Origin: Rubrivivax sp.
Lineage (GTDB): Bacteria > Pseudomonadota > Gammaproteobacteria > Burkholderiales > Burkholderiaceae_C
Length of the DNA: 64,000 nucleotides
Reading direction: 5' to 3'
NCBI GenBank assembly: GCA_019635315.1
Contig: JAHBZT010000002.1
Span: 310,001-374,000 of the forward strand
In this document: one piece after another, positions 1 through 9,925 of the stretch
Layout: each line of letters starts with the position of its first letter
Numbering within the stretch: the first letter of the stretch is position 1
Made by a program: the position numbers and the translations under genes
Notes under the pieces: generated by a model
Told to the model about the DNA's origin: nothing
The model's database searches: none
Seen by the model: only the letters and a program-made list of their open reading frames with translations

Positions 1-1319
1 AACAGCGTGCCCATGCGCCAGATGAAGAAGACGCAGGCCAGCACCAGGCCCAGCTCGACCGCCACGGTGAGGTCGAAGATGACCGTCGTCGCGAAGGTGC
101 CGAGCAGGATCGTGCGGTAGGTCAGGTTGAACTTCTTCAGGCGCGCGAATTCGTGCCACTCGCCCATGTTCCAGGCCACGAACAGCAGGATGCCGGCCAG
201 CGCGGCCAGCGGCACGTTCATCGCCAGCGGCGCCGCGGCGAGCACGACGACGAGCAGCGTCGCCGCGTGCACCATGCCGGCCACCGGCGTGCGCCCGCCG
301 GCGCGCACGTTGGTGACGGTCCGCGCGATGGTGCCGGTGGCCGGGATGCCGCCGAACAGCGGCGCGGCGAAATTGGCCACGCCCTGCGCCATCAGTTCCT
401 GGTTGGGGTCGTGCTTCGGAATCTCGGCCATGTTGTCGGCGACACGCGCGCACAGCAGCGACTCGACCGCACCGAGCAGCGCGATCGTCAGCGTGGGCAC
501 CAGCAGCAGCTTGGCCGTGGCCCAGCTGAATTCCGGCAGCGCGAGCGAGGGCAGGGCCTGCGGGATGCCGCCGAAGCGGGTGCCTATGGTCTCCACCGGC
601 AGGTTCAGCAGCGTCACCGCCAGCGTCGCGCCGGCCAGCGCGACCACCGTGCCCGGCACATGCGCCGACAGCCGGCGCAGCTTGGCCAGGCCGCCCACCG
701 GCGCCGTGGGCATGGTGTAGGACTTGGGCCACAGCACGACCACCGCCAGGCTGGCGGCGCCGATCGCCACCGCAGTCGGGTTGACGGTGTGCAGGTGGGC
801 GGCCAGCACGCCGATCTGCGAGAAGAAGTCGGCCGGCATCCTGGGCGTCTCGAGGCCCAGGAAGTCCTTCAGTTGCGACAGCCCGATCAGCACCGCGATG
901 CCGTTGGTGAAGCCGATGACGATGGACACCGGCACGTAGCGCACCAGCGCGCCGAGCTTGAACCAGCCCATCACGAACAGCAGCACGCCGGCCAGCATGG
1001 TGCTGATCAGCAGGTTGGCCAGGCCGTAGCGCTCGACGATGCCGTAGACGATGACGATGAAGGCACCGGCCGGGCCGCCGATCTGCACGTTCGAGCCGCC
1101 CAGCGCGCTGATCAGGAAGCCGGCGACGATGGCGGTGAAGATGCCGGCCTCGGGCTTGACGCCGGAGGCGATCGCGAAGGCCATCGCCAGCGGCAGCGCG
1201 ACCACGCCGACGGTGAGGCCGGCGCCGATGTCGCCGACGAGGCGGCCGCGGTCGTAGCCGTTCAGGCTGTCGAGCAGCCGGGGGCGGAAGCGGTGCAGCG
1301 GGGGCAGTGGCAGGGACAA
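1..1319 (-). CDS. SulP/SLC26-family anion permease, C-terminus cut by window edge
   Basis: Membrane transporter of the SulP family, which moves sulfate, bicarbonate or other anions. Reading leftward from 1319 gives about 439 residues. A short cytoplasmic N-terminus leads to LNGYDRGRLVGDIGAGLTVG, the usual entry into the first membrane span. It continues through many hydrophobic segments with the family signatures ALPLAMAFAIASG and FTNGIAVLIGLSQLKDF. The carboxy-terminal STAS domain would lie beyond the window. The start is a TTG at 1317-1319, chosen because GGAGG lies six bases upstream; no ATG fits. The next gene on this strand, metG, lies upstream, separated by a 115-bp gap containing a GC-rich hairpin. 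Family assignment is firm; the substrate cannot be told from sequence. Confidence 0.9.
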   Translation of the reverse strand, partial: MSLPLPPLHRFRPRLLDSLNGYDRGRLVGDIGAGLTVGVVALPLAMAFAIASGVKPEAGIFTAIVAGFLISALGGSNVQIGGPAGAFIVIVYGIVERYGLANLLISTMLAGVLLFVMGWFKLGALVRYVPVSIVIGFTNGIAVLIGLSQLKDFLGLETPRMPADFFSQIGVLAAHLHTVNPTAVAIGAASLAVVVLWPKSYTMPTAPVGGLAKLRRLSAHVPGTVVALAGATLAVTLLNLPVETIGTRFGGIPQALPSLALPEFSWATAKLLLVPTLTIALLGAVESLLCARVADNMAEIPKHDPNQELMAQGVANFAAPLFGGIPATGTIARTVTNVRAGGRTPVAGMVHAATLLVVVLAAAPLAMNVPLAALAGILLFVAWNMGEWHEFARLKKFNLTYRTILLGTFATTVIFDLTVAVELGLVLACVFFIWRMGTL

Positions 1320-1434
1320 GCGGAACCTCCGGGGCTGGGGCAGGGGGCCGTGGGGCGGATGACGCCCGCGGCCGGAGGTCCGCAGTGGTGGCGGCGCGCG
1401 ATGAAGCGCCGCCGCCGGGAGGGGCCGCCCGGGT

Positions 1435-3492
1435 TCACCGCACGCGCAGCCCCGGCACCGCGCCCGGCCAGGGTTCCAGCACGTACAGGCCGGGGTGCGC
1501 CTTCTCGTCGGCATGGCTGGCGGCCAGCACCATGCCTTCGCTGACGCCGAACTTCATCTTGCGCGGCGCCAGGTTGGCGACCAGCACGGTCAGCTTGCCG
1601 GCCAGGTCTTCCGGCGCATAGGCGCTGGCGATGCCGCTGAAGACCGTCCGTTGCCGGCCCTCGCCGGCGTCCAGCGTCAGCTTCAGCAGCTTGCTGCTGC
1701 CTTCGACACGCTCGGCGGCGACGATGCGCGCGAGGCGCAGGTCGACCTTCGCGAAGTCGCCGATGGCGATCTCGTCGGCGATCGCCTCGCCGCCGGGCAG
1801 GGCCGCGGCAGGCTCGGGCTCTGCGGCACCCGCCGGCGGTTCGAACAGCGCGTCGACCTGCTTGGCGTCCACGCGCTGCATCAGGTGGCGGTACTCGGCG
1901 ATCTCGTGGTGGCCCAGCGCCCTTGCGGCATCGGCCCAGTGCAGTGGCGGCACCTGCAGGAAGGCCTCCACCTTGACCGCCGTCGCCGGCAGCACCGGCT
2001 TGAGGTAGATCGTCAGCACGCGGAAGGCCTCGATGCAGACGCTGCACACGTCGTGCAAAGCCGCATCCCTGCCCGGCTGCCGGGCCAGCTCCCAGGGCTT
2101 GTGCTGGTCCACGTATTCGTTGACGCGGTCGGCCAGCGCCATCACCTCGCGCAGCGCCTTGCCGAATTCGCGTTCCTCGTACAGCTCGCGCACGGTGTCG
2201 GCATGGGCGCGCAGGCCGTCGAGCAGCGCCCGGCCCTCGACGCCGACATCGGCCGACAGCCGGCGGCCGAAACGCTTGGCCAGGAAGCCGGCGGCACGGC
2301 TGGCGATATTGACGTACTTGCCCACCAGGTCGGCATTGACGCGGGCGACGAAGTCCTCGGGGTTGAAGTCCAGGTCCTCGACGCGGCCGTTGAGCTTGGC
2401 GCACAGGTAGTAACGCAGCCACTCGGCGTCCAGGCCCAGCTCCAGGTAGCGCAGCGGGCTGATGCCGGTGCCGCGGCTCTTGCTCATCTTCTCGCCGCTG
2501 ACCGTGAGGTGGCCGTGAACCCAGACGCGGTCGGGCACCTTGCGGCCGCTGAACTTCAGCATCGCCGGCCAGAACAGCGTGTGAAAGGTGACGATGTCCT
2601 TGCCGATGAAGTGCACCTGCTCCACGGCCGGGTCGGCCAGGTACTCGTCGATGTCCAGCCCCTGCCCGGCCAGCCAGGCCTGCAGCGACGCGAGGTAGCC
2701 CACCGGGGCGTCCAGCCAGACGTAGAAGTACTTGCCCGGCGCGTCGGGGATCTCGATGCCGAAGTACGGCGCCTCGCGGCTGATGTCCCAGTCACCCAGG
2801 ACGACACGGCCTTCGGCGTCGCGCACGAACCACTCGCGCACCTTGTTCGCCACCTCGGGCTGCAGGCGGCCGTCCTGCGTCCAGTCTTCCAGGAACTCGA
2901 CGCAGCGCGGGTCCGAGAGGCGGAAGAAGAAATGCTCGCTGGACTTCAGCACCGGCGTCGCGCCCGACAGCGCCGAGTACGGATTCTTCAGCTCCACCGG
3001 CTGGTAGACGGCGCCGCAGACCTCGCAGTTGTCGCCGTACTGGTCCTTGGCGCCGCAGCGCGGGCACTCGCCCTTGACGAAGCGGTCGGGCAGGAACATG
3101 CCCTTGTCGGGGTCGAAGAACTGCTCGACCGTGCGCACGTCGATCAGCTCGTTGCGGCGCAGCGCCAGGTAGATCGACTGCGCCAGCGCGTGGTTCTCCG
3201 GCGCATCGGTGCTGTGCCAGTGGTCGAACGAGATCGCGAAGCCGTCCAGCACCGGCTTGCGCGTGGCGGCGATCTCGGCGACGAACTGCTGCGGCGTCTT
3301 GCCGGCCTTCTCGGCGGCGATCATGATCGGCGCGCCATGCGCGTCGTCGGCGCAGACGAAGTGCACCTCGTGCCCCTGCAGCCGCTGGAAGCGCACCCAG
3401 GTGTCGGCCTGGATGTATTCCATGATGTGCCCGATGTGGAACGGGCCGTTGGCGTAGGGCAGGGCGGTGGTGACGAACAGCTTGCGCGGCAT
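1435..3492 (-). CDS. metG: Methionyl-tRNA synthetase
   Basis: Charges tRNA-Met with methionine in the cytoplasm; essential for translation. The 685-residue product has the class I signature HIGH at residues 19-22 (FHIGHIMEY) and the KMSKS loop ([11 protein letters not shown]). It also has the zinc-knuckle cysteines of the MetG1 type (CPRCGAKD and CEVCGAVY). A C-terminal Trbp111/EMAP-II-like tRNA-binding domain begins near residue 580 after an Ala/Pro linker (residues [18 protein letters not shown]), as in dimeric MetRS. Length matches the roughly 680-residue family. It is transcribed leftward. Its start at 3492 leaves 64 bp to the divergent small exported-protein gene, so both promoters must share that short space. 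Confidence 0.98.
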   Translation of the reverse strand: MPRKLFVTTALPYANGPFHIGHIMEYIQADTWVRFQRLQGHEVHFVCADDAHGAPIMIAAEKAGKTPQQFVAEIAATRKPVLDGFAISFDHWHSTDAPENHALAQSIYLALRRNELIDVRTVEQFFDPDKGMFLPDRFVKGECPRCGAKDQYGDNCEVCGAVYQPVELKNPYSALSGATPVLKSSEHFFFRLSDPRCVEFLEDWTQDGRLQPEVANKVREWFVRDAEGRVVLGDWDISREAPYFGIEIPDAPGKYFYVWLDAPVGYLASLQAWLAGQGLDIDEYLADPAVEQVHFIGKDIVTFHTLFWPAMLKFSGRKVPDRVWVHGHLTVSGEKMSKSRGTGISPLRYLELGLDAEWLRYYLCAKLNGRVEDLDFNPEDFVARVNADLVGKYVNIASRAAGFLAKRFGRRLSADVGVEGRALLDGLRAHADTVRELYEEREFGKALREVMALADRVNEYVDQHKPWELARQPGRDAALHDVCSVCIEAFRVLTIYLKPVLPATAVKVEAFLQVPPLHWADAARALGHHEIAEYRHLMQRVDAKQVDALFEPPAGAAEPEPAAALPGGEAIADEIAIGDFAKVDLRLARIVAAERVEGSSKLLKLTLDAGEGRQRTVFSGIASAYAPEDLAGKLTVLVANLAPRKMKFGVSEGMVLAASHADEKAHPGLYVLEPWPGAVPGLRVR

Positions 3493-3556
3493 ACTGCGAT
3501 TCTAGGTGCCGGTGTCCGGCCGGCGCCCTTCGCTCCCCTGCTGCAGATCAACGACG

Positions 3557-4141
3557 ATGAAGCTCCTTTCGACGACCGTCGCCCGCCCGGCAGCGTGCGT
3601 CCTGGCCAGCCTGCTGGCACTGGCGACCGCGCTGCCAGCGTCGGCGCAGCCCGCCGCCGGCGACTGGCAGCGCTGCCGTGCCATCGTGGCCGCCGCCGAG
3701 CGCCTGGCCTGCTACGACGCCCTGGTCGACGCGCGCAGCGCGCCGACGGCACCTGCTGCAGCCACGGCGCCGGCGGCCGCGGCCGCCCCGCCCGCCCCGC
3801 CCGCCGCACCGGTTGCAGCCGCTGCCAGGGCAGCACCGGCTGCGCCCGCACCCGCGGCCACCACGGCTGCGCAGGCCGCTGCCGAGGCGGACTTCGGGCT
3901 GCCGGCGTCGTCGCGGGGCCCGCGCGAGATCACGAGCACGCTGCCCGGCTTCTTCCCCGGCTGGGAACCGCGGGCGCGGCTGCGGCTGGCCAACGGCCAG
4001 GTCTGGCAGGTCATCGACGGCAGCAGCGCCGTGCTGTACCTGCGCGACCCGGTGGTCAAGGTGCAGCGCGGCGCGCTGGGCAGCTTCTTCCTGGAGATCG
4101 CCGGCACCAACGTCTCGCCGCGCGTGCGGCGCGTCGAGTAG
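3557..4141 (+). CDS. Small exported protein, function unknown
   Basis: A 194-residue protein with a clear Sec-type signal peptide: positive start (MKLLSTTVARP), hydrophobic stretch, and likely cleavage after ALPASA near residue 30. The mature part begins with a cysteine-paired helix, CRAIVAAAERLACYDAL, a pattern seen in many small proteobacterial periplasmic proteins of unknown role. A low-complexity Ala/Pro linker of about 50 residues follows. The end is a conserved-looking globular segment containing FFPGWEPRARLRLANGQVWQ and VSPRVRRVE. The ATG at 3557 is preferred over an ATG 51 bases upstream because only the later one puts the signal sequence at the N-terminus. The formate dehydrogenase genes begin 52 bp downstream on the same strand. 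I do not recognise a function. Confidence 0.8.
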   Translation: MKLLSTTVARPAACVLASLLALATALPASAQPAAGDWQRCRAIVAAAERLACYDALVDARSAPTAPAAATAPAAAAAPPAPPAAPVAAAARAAPAAPAPAATTAAQAAAEADFGLPASSRGPREITSTLPGFFPGWEPRARLRLANGQVWQVIDGSSAVLYLRDPVVKVQRGALGSFFLEIAGTNVSPRVRRVE

Positions 4142-4193
4142 CCGGCGGCCGCCCGGCGCGCCGGCCGGGCGCGCGCTGCGTTACCCTGCCGGG

Positions 4194-5963
4194 GTGGAGA
4201 CGACCAGACCCCCGACCGGCTCGGCGGCGGCCGGCGCGACGCCGGCCACCGAGCAGCGCCGGCGCCGCCGCGGCGCCCCGCGCGGCCGCCATCCGTCGCC
4301 CGAGCTGCTGGCCGAGGTGGCGTCGTGGCTGGGCCTGGCCGACGGCGAGGCGCCGCGCCGCGACCGCCTGATCGAATACCTGCACGCCATCAACGACCGG
4401 TTGCGCTGCCTGCCGGCGCCGCACCTGGCGGCACTGGCGGCGCTGCTCAAGCTGTCGCAGGCCGAGGTCTACGAGGTCGCGAGCTTCTACCACCACTTCG
4501 AGGTCGTGAAGGAGGACGCCGACGGGCGCGTGCCCGAAGCGCCGGCGCTCACGGTGCGCGTCTGCGACGGCCTGCCCTGCACGATGGCCGGCGCCGGCGA
4601 GCTGCTGGCGAAGCTGCCGGCACTGCTGGGGCGCGAGGTGCGCGTCGTGGCAGCGCCCTGCGTCGGGCGCTGCGAGACGGCGCCGGTTGCCGTGGTGCAC
4701 CAGCACCCCGTGCGCGCAGCGACGCCGGTCGCGGTGCAGGCGGCGGTGGCCGGCGGGGCGCGCCACGAAGCGTTGCCCGCCGCGATCGGCCTCGACGACT
4801 ACCGCGCCGCCGGCGGTTATGCGCTGCTGCGCGACTGCATCGAAGGCCGGCGCAGCGCCGACGAGGTGATCACGGCGCTGGAGCATGCCGGCCTGCGTGG
4901 CCTGGGCGGCGCCGGCTTTCCCGCCGGCCGCAAGTGGCGCATCGTGCGCGGCCAGCCGGCGCCGCGGCTGATGGCGGTCAATGTCGACGAAGGCGAGCCC
5001 GGCACCTTCAAGGACCGCTGGTATCTGGAGCGCGACCCGCACCGCTTCCTGGAGGGCATGCTGATCGCGGCCTGGGCGGTGGGCATCGACGGGATCTGGA
5101 TCTACCTGCGCGACGAGTACCACGGCCAGCGCGCGCTGCTGGTGCGCGAACTGGAGCGCCTGCGCGCCGACCCGCCCTGGCCCGACATGCCGGCGATCGA
5201 GCTGCGGCGCGGCGCCGGTGCCTACGTCTGCGGCGAGGAGTCGGCGATGATCGAGTCGATCGAAGGCAAGCGCGGCTGGCCGCGCCTGCGCCCGCCCTAC
5301 GTGGCCGAGGTCGGTCTGTTCGGCCGCCCGACGCTGGAGCACAACCTCGAGACGCTGCACTGGGTGCGCGAGATCGTCGAGCACGGCGCCGAGGGGTTTG
5401 CCGCGCAGGGCCGCCATGGCCGCAAGGGGTTGCGGTCGTTCAGCGTCAGCGGCCGCGTGCGCGAGCCGGGCGTCAAGCTGGCGCCGGCCGGCATCACACT
5501 GCGCGAGCTGGTCGACGAATACTGCGGCGGCATGCTGCCCGGCCACGAGCTGTACGCCTACCTGCCGGGCGGTGCCTCGGGCGGCATCCTGCCCGCGGCC
5601 AAGGCCGACATCCCGCTGGACTTCGACACGCTGCAGCCTCATGCGAGGGGTGGGGGCTGCTTCATCGGCTCGGCCGCCGTCATCGTGCTGTCGCAGCACG
5701 ATCGTGCCGCCGATGCGGCGCGCAACACGATGCGCTTCTTCGCGCACGAGAGCTGCGGCCAATGCACGCCGTGCCGCAACGGCACCGCGAAGGCGGCGGC
5801 GCTGCTGGATGCACCGCGCTGGGACCTGCCGCTGCTGGCCGACCTCTCGGCCGTGATGCGCGACGCATCGATCTGCGGCCTGGGCCAGGCGGCACCCAAC
5901 GTGATGGACGGCGTGATCGAGCATTTCCGGCACGAGATCGACGGCGGGGAGGGCGCGGCATGA
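4194..5963 (+). CDS. NAD-dependent formate dehydrogenase, fused NuoE/NuoF-like flavoprotein (beta) subunit
   Basis: The diaphorase half of a soluble NAD+-reducing formate dehydrogenase, passing electrons from the alpha subunit through FMN and Fe-S clusters to NAD+. The 589-residue product has a NuoE-like [2Fe-2S] domain (about residues 30-185; cysteines in VCDGLPCTMAG and APCVGRCETAP). This is joined to a NuoF-like part with the FMN/NADH loop GLGGAGFPAGRKW, NVDEGEPGTFKDRWYLERD and GAYVCGEESAMIES, then the [4Fe-4S] motif ESCGQCTPCRNGT. In Cupriavidus FdsG and FdsB are separate; a fused subunit of similar size is known from the tungsten enzyme FDH1 of Methylobacterium. The start is a GTG at 4194, upstream of the conserved region. 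The stop overlaps the alpha-subunit start (ATGA), so the two are translationally coupled. Confidence 0.93.
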   Translation: METTRPPTGSAAAGATPATEQRRRRRGAPRGRHPSPELLAEVASWLGLADGEAPRRDRLIEYLHAINDRLRCLPAPHLAALAALLKLSQAEVYEVASFYHHFEVVKEDADGRVPEAPALTVRVCDGLPCTMAGAGELLAKLPALLGREVRVVAAPCVGRCETAPVAVVHQHPVRAATPVAVQAAVAGGARHEALPAAIGLDDYRAAGGYALLRDCIEGRRSADEVITALEHAGLRGLGGAGFPAGRKWRIVRGQPAPRLMAVNVDEGEPGTFKDRWYLERDPHRFLEGMLIAAWAVGIDGIWIYLRDEYHGQRALLVRELERLRADPPWPDMPAIELRRGAGAYVCGEESAMIESIEGKRGWPRLRPPYVAEVGLFGRPTLEHNLETLHWVREIVEHGAEGFAAQGRHGRKGLRSFSVSGRVREPGVKLAPAGITLRELVDEYCGGMLPGHELYAYLPGGASGGILPAAKADIPLDFDTLQPHARGGGCFIGSAAVIVLSQHDRAADAARNTMRFFAHESCGQCTPCRNGTAKAAALLDAPRWDLPLLADLSAVMRDASICGLGQAAPNVMDGVIEHFRHEIDGGEGAA

Positions 5964-8788
5964 ATGCGATCACACGCGCCGAACGGGCCCGGCTCGACGC
6001 GCCGACGCTGCGCTTCACGCTCGACGGCCGCGAGGTCACGGCGCGCGCCGACGAGACCCTCATCGAGGTCGCGCGCCGCGAGGGCATCGACGTGCCGCAC
6101 CTGTGCTGGACGCCGACGCTGGACCCGGCCGGCAACTGCCGCGCCTGCATGGTGGAGGTGCAGGGCGAGCGCACGCTGGCCGCTGCCTGCTGCCGCAAGC
6201 CTACCGCAGGCATGGTCGTGCACACCGCCAGCGAACGCGCGCGGCGTTCGCAGCGCCTGGTGCTGGAGCTGCTGCGCGCCGACCTGCCGGCCGAGCCGCT
6301 GAAGCGCGACGACGAGGTGGCGCAGTGGGCGGCTAAGCTGGGTGTCGGCAAGCCCCGCTTCGCGGCGCGCGAGGCGGTGGCGCCGGACCGCTCGCATGCC
6401 GCGATCGCCGTCAACCTGGACGCCTGCATCCAGTGCACCCGCTGCCTGCGCGCCTGCCGCGACGAACAGGCCAACGACGTGATCGGCATCGCGCAGCGCG
6501 GCGCGCACGCGAAGATCGTCTTCGACATCGACGACGCGATGGGCGCCAGCACCTGCGTCGGCTGTGGCGAATGTGTTCAGGCCTGCCCGACCGGCGCGCT
6601 GGCCGACGCCACCGGCGCCGCGCTGCACCTGCCCGAGCGCAGCGTCGACACGCTGTGCCCCTACTGCGGCGTCGGTTGCCAGGTCACGCTGCAGGTCGCG
6701 GACGACCGCGTGATCCAGGTCCTGGGCCGCGACGGGCCGGCCAACCACGGCCGGCTGTGCGTGAAGGGCCGCTACGGCTTCACCTATGCGCGCCACGAAG
6801 GCCGGCTGACGGTGCCGCTGATCCGCCTGCCCGGGGCGCCCAAGGACCCGGCGCTGATCGACGATCCTGCTCAGGCGCGGCAGTGGTTCCGCGAGGCGAG
6901 CTGGGAGGAGGCGCTGGCGCTGGGCGGCGGCACGCTCGCGAGACTGCGCGACGCGCATGGCCCGCGCGCGCTGGCCGGCTTCGGCTCGGCCAAGGGCAGC
7001 AACGAGGAGGCCTACCTGTTCCAGAAGCTGGTGCGCCTGGGCTTCGGCAGCAACAACGTCGACCACTGCACGCGCCTGTGCCATGCCAGCAGCGTGGCGG
7101 CGCTGCTGGAAGGCATCGGCTCGGGCGCGGTCAGCAACCCGGTGCTGGACGTCGCGCAGGCCGAGCTGGTGATCGTCATCGGCGCCAACCCGGTGGTCAA
7201 CCACCCGGTCGCGGCGACCTGGATCAAGAATGCGGTGCGCCGCGGCACCCGGCTGGTGGTCGTCGACCCGCGGCGCAGCGACCTGGCCCGGCATGCTTGG
7301 CGGCATCTGGCCTTCCATCCGGCCAGCGACGTGGCGCTGCTCAACTCGCTGATGCACGTCATCGTGACCGAGGACCTGGTCGACCGCCGCTTCATTGCCG
7401 ACCGCACCAGCGGCTACGAAGCGCTGGCCGCCAACGTGGCGCGCTTCAGCCCGGAGGCGATGGAGCCGGTGACCGGCATCCCGGCGGCCACCGTGCGCGA
7501 GGTCGCGCGCGCCTATGCGGGCAGCCGCGCCAGCATGATCCTCTGGGGCATGGGCATCAGCCAGCATGTGCACGGCACCGACAACGCGCGCTGCCTGATC
7601 GCGCTGGCACTGATGACCGGCCAGATCGGCCGCCCCGGCACCGGGCTGCACCCGCTGCGCGGCCAGAACAACGTGCAGGGGGCGTCGGACGCCGGGCTGA
7701 TCCCGATGATGTACCCGGACTACCAGCGGGTCGCCGACCCCGCCGCGCGCGAGCGCATGGCCGCGGCCTGGGGCGTGCCGGCCGCGCGGCTGGATGCCCA
7801 GCCCGGGCTGACGGTGGTCGAGGTCATGAAGGCCATCGCGGCCGGCCAGGTCAAGGGCATGTACATCCTGGGCGAGAACCCGGCGATGAGCGACCCGGAC
7901 GCGAACCATGCGCGCGAGGCGCTGGCGAAGCTGCAGATGCTGGTCGTGCAGGACATCTTCCTGACCGAGACCGCGGCGCTGGCCGACGTGGTGCTGCCGG
8001 CCAGCGCCTTCCCGGAGAAGACCGGCAGCTTCACGAATACCGACCGCCTGGTGCAGATCGGCCGCCGCGCGCTGGCGCTGCCGGGCCAGGCGCGCCAGGA
8101 CCTGTGGATCGTCACCGCGATGGCGCGCGAGCTGGGCCTGGACTGGAGCGGCTACCGCGCCACGCCCACCGACTGCGACGCCGCCGCGGCCGCGGTGCAC
8201 GAGGAGATGCGTGCGCTGATGCCCAGCATCGCCGGCATCGGCTGGGCGCGGCTGCAGGCCGAAGGCGCCGTGGTCTATCCCTGCCACGACGACGGCGGAC
8301 CCGGCGAACCGGTGGTCTTCACGGATCATTTCCCCACGGCCGACGGGCGCGCGCGCTTCGTGCCGGCCGACGTGCTGCCGGCCGACGAGCAGCCCGACGC
8401 CGACTATCCGCTGGTGCTGATCACCGGCCGCCAGCTCGAGCACTGGCACACCGGCAGCATGACGCGGCGCACGCCGGTGCTGGACGCGCTGGAGCCCGAC
8501 CCGGTGGCGATGCTGCACCCGCTGGACCTGGCGGCGCTGGGCGTGCAGCCGGGCGAGCCGGTCACGATCGCGTCGCGCCGCGGGGCGGTCACGCTGTATG
8601 CCCGCGCCGACGAAGGCACGCCGCGCGGCGCCGTCTTCGCCGCCTTCTGCTGGGTCGAGGCGCCGGCCAACCTGCTGACCAACCCGGCGCTGGACCCGGT
8701 GGCCAAGATCCCCGAATTCAAGTACTGCGCGGTGCGCGTCAGCGCCGGCGGCGAAGTCGCCACGCGGGCCGCTGCGCACCGTCATTGA
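5960..8788 (+). CDS. NAD-dependent formate dehydrogenase, catalytic (alpha) subunit with Mo/W-bis-MGD
   Basis: Oxidises formate to CO2. The 942-residue protein has an N-terminal [2Fe-2S] ferredoxin domain (LTLIEV-type fold with [19 protein letters not shown]). Two ferredoxin-like [4Fe-4S] motifs follow ([12 protein letters not shown] and [12 protein letters not shown]), then the cluster of the molybdopterin domain (CPYCGVGC). The metal ligand pair is Cys374-His375 in [10 protein letters not shown], where selenoenzymes carry selenocysteine; here it is TGC, so the enzyme is the Cys type. A C-terminal MGD-binding domain ([13 protein letters not shown]) completes the length of about 940-990 residues known for FdsA and FDH1A. 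N-terminal layout and the fused partner resemble Methylobacterium FDH1A, so the metal could be tungsten; sequence alone does not settle this. Confidence 0.95.
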   Translation: MNAITRAERARLDAPTLRFTLDGREVTARADETLIEVARREGIDVPHLCWTPTLDPAGNCRACMVEVQGERTLAAACCRKPTAGMVVHTASERARRSQRLVLELLRADLPAEPLKRDDEVAQWAAKLGVGKPRFAAREAVAPDRSHAAIAVNLDACIQCTRCLRACRDEQANDVIGIAQRGAHAKIVFDIDDAMGASTCVGCGECVQACPTGALADATGAALHLPERSVDTLCPYCGVGCQVTLQVADDRVIQVLGRDGPANHGRLCVKGRYGFTYARHEGRLTVPLIRLPGAPKDPALIDDPAQARQWFREASWEEALALGGGTLARLRDAHGPRALAGFGSAKGSNEEAYLFQKLVRLGFGSNNVDHCTRLCHASSVAALLEGIGSGAVSNPVLDVAQAELVIVIGANPVVNHPVAATWIKNAVRRGTRLVVVDPRRSDLARHAWRHLAFHPASDVALLNSLMHVIVTEDLVDRRFIADRTSGYEALAANVARFSPEAMEPVTGIPAATVREVARAYAGSRASMILWGMGISQHVHGTDNARCLIALALMTGQIGRPGTGLHPLRGQNNVQGASDAGLIPMMYPDYQRVADPAARERMAAAWGVPAARLDAQPGLTVVEVMKAIAAGQVKGMYILGENPAMSDPDANHAREALAKLQMLVVQDIFLTETAALADVVLPASAFPEKTGSFTNTDRLVQIGRRALALPGQARQDLWIVTAMARELGLDWSGYRATPTDCDAAAAAVHEEMRALMPSIAGIGWARLQAEGAVVYPCHDDGGPGEPVVFTDHFPTADGRARFVPADVLPADEQPDADYPLVLITGRQLEHWHTGSMTRRTPVLDALEPDPVAMLHPLDLAALGVQPGEPVTIASRRGAVTLYARADEGTPRGAVFAAFCWVEAPANLLTNPALDPVAKIPEFKYCAVRVSAGGEVATRAAAHRH

Positions 8789-8795
8789 GGACGCC

Positions 8796-9830
8796 ATGAC
8801 CACGCCCATCGACCTGCGATCCGACACCGTCACGCGACCGACCGCCGCGATGCGCGCCGCGATGGCCGCCGCCGAGGTCGGCGACGACCAGTACGGCGAG
8901 GACGTCACCACGACGCGGCTGCAGGAGCGCTGCGCCGCGCTGCTGGGCAAGGAGGCGGCGATGTGGCTGCCCAGCGGCACGATGGCCAACCAGGTCGCGC
9001 TGCGCGTGCTGACGCGCCCCGGCGACGAGGTCGTGACCAGCCGCGAGGCGCATGCCGGCTGGCACGAGACCGGCGGCGCCGCGGCCAATGCCGGCGTGCA
9101 GCTGCACGAGGTGGGCGCCGGCGGCGTCTTCACGCAGGCCGAGTTCGAGGCCGCGATCAAGCCGCGCGGGCTGCCGGTGTTCCCGCCGACGACGCTGGTG
9201 CAGATCGAGAATACGCACAACCGGGCCGGTGGCGTCGTCTTCCCGCAGGCCGAGGTCGAGCGCATCTGCGCCGCGGCGCGCGCGCGCGGCATCGCGACGT
9301 TCCTGGACGGCGCGCGGCTGTGGAATGCCAGCGTCGCCAGCGGGCGCAGCGTGGCCGAGCTGGCGGCGCCCTTCGATCTGGTCGCGGTCGCCTTCTCCAA
9401 GGGCCTGGGCGCGCCGGGCGGCTCGCTGCTGGCCGGGCGCCACGAGCTGATCGTCCTTGCCAACCGGCACCGCCGCATGCTGGGCGGCGCGATGCGCCAG
9501 ACCGGCCACTATGCCGCCGCCGCATTGCACGGCCTGGACCACCACCTGGACAGGCTGGCCGACGACCACCGTCACGCCCGTCAGCTGGCCGAGGCGCTGG
9601 CCGGCAGCCCGGCCGTGCGGCTGGACCTGGCGACGGTGCAGACCAACATCGTCGTCTTCCACCTCGCCGAGGGCGCGCCCGACGCGGCGACCGTCGTGGC
9701 ACGCGCTCGCGAGCAGGGCGTGCTGCTCAATGCCTTCGGCGCGCGCACCGTGCGCGCGGTGACGCACCTGGACGTCGACGAGGCGCAGGTGCGCGCGGCC
9801 GCTGAACGCCTGCGCGAACTGCTGGGCTGA
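8796..9830 (+). CDS. ltaE: Low-specificity L-threonine aldolase
   Basis: PLP enzyme of fold type I that splits L-threonine or L-allo-threonine into glycine and acetaldehyde. The 344-residue product begins with the family start [12 protein letters not shown]. It carries [15 protein letters not shown] and the cofactor lysine in [15 protein letters not shown]. The start follows GAGGA by six bases and lies only seven bases after the formate dehydrogenase alpha gene, so the three genes are probably one transcript. Aldolase-derived glycine could feed the glycine cleavage system and the C1 pool, giving a loose link to formate metabolism; that link is inferred. Confidence 0.93.
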   Translation: MTTPIDLRSDTVTRPTAAMRAAMAAAEVGDDQYGEDVTTTRLQERCAALLGKEAAMWLPSGTMANQVALRVLTRPGDEVVTSREAHAGWHETGGAAANAGVQLHEVGAGGVFTQAEFEAAIKPRGLPVFPPTTLVQIENTHNRAGGVVFPQAEVERICAAARARGIATFLDGARLWNASVASGRSVAELAAPFDLVAVAFSKGLGAPGGSLLAGRHELIVLANRHRRMLGGAMRQTGHYAAAALHGLDHHLDRLADDHRHARQLAEALAGSPAVRLDLATVQTNIVVFHLAEGAPDAATVVARAREQGVLLNAFGARTVRAVTHLDVDEAQVRAAAERLRELLG

Positions 9831-9848
9831 GCGGCCACCGCGGCCGCT
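9830..9848 (+). terminator. GC hairpin after ltaE
   Basis: AGCGGCC pairs with GGCCGCT around a five-base loop directly at the ltaE stop. No T-tract follows, so it may be only a processing or weak termination hairpin separating the formate dehydrogenase operon from vanA. Confidence 0.25.
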
Positions 9849-9897
9849 GGCGGCACGCCGGGCTTGCCCGGCACGGCCGGCCGGTGCAGAATCCACC

Positions 9898-9907
9898 TTG
9901 TATACAT
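9898..9907. promoter_or_regulatory. Near-palindromic operator candidate (TTGTATACAT) upstream of vanA
   Basis: TTGTATACAT lies 18 bp before the vanA ATG. It differs by one base from the perfect palindrome TTGTATACAA found inside vanA and fits the FadR-subfamily GntR operator pattern (T-N-GT...AC-N-A). It stands out as an AT-rich island in very GC-rich DNA. The GntR/FCD regulator two genes downstream is the natural candidate to bind it. TATACA could also serve as a -10 element, in which case binding would block the promoter directly. Confidence 0.55.
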
Positions 9908-9925
9908 TGCAGGATCCGGATCGCC

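Noticed and set aside
1340-1434. Terminator between metG and the SulP gene
   Set aside because: A GC-rich hairpin exists but without a T-run on either strand; it may simply reflect base composition.
6433-7081. Selenocysteine insertion in the formate dehydrogenase
   Set aside because: The metal-ligand codon at residue 374 is TGC (Cys), not TGA; no in-frame TGA occurs in the alpha subunit.
5639-9478. Very long open frame on the minus strand across the formate dehydrogenase and aldolase genes
   Set aside because: High GC leaves antisense frames open. The plus-strand frame has complete Fe-S and cofactor motifs, while the antisense product is Arg/Ala/His-rich with no recognisable domain.
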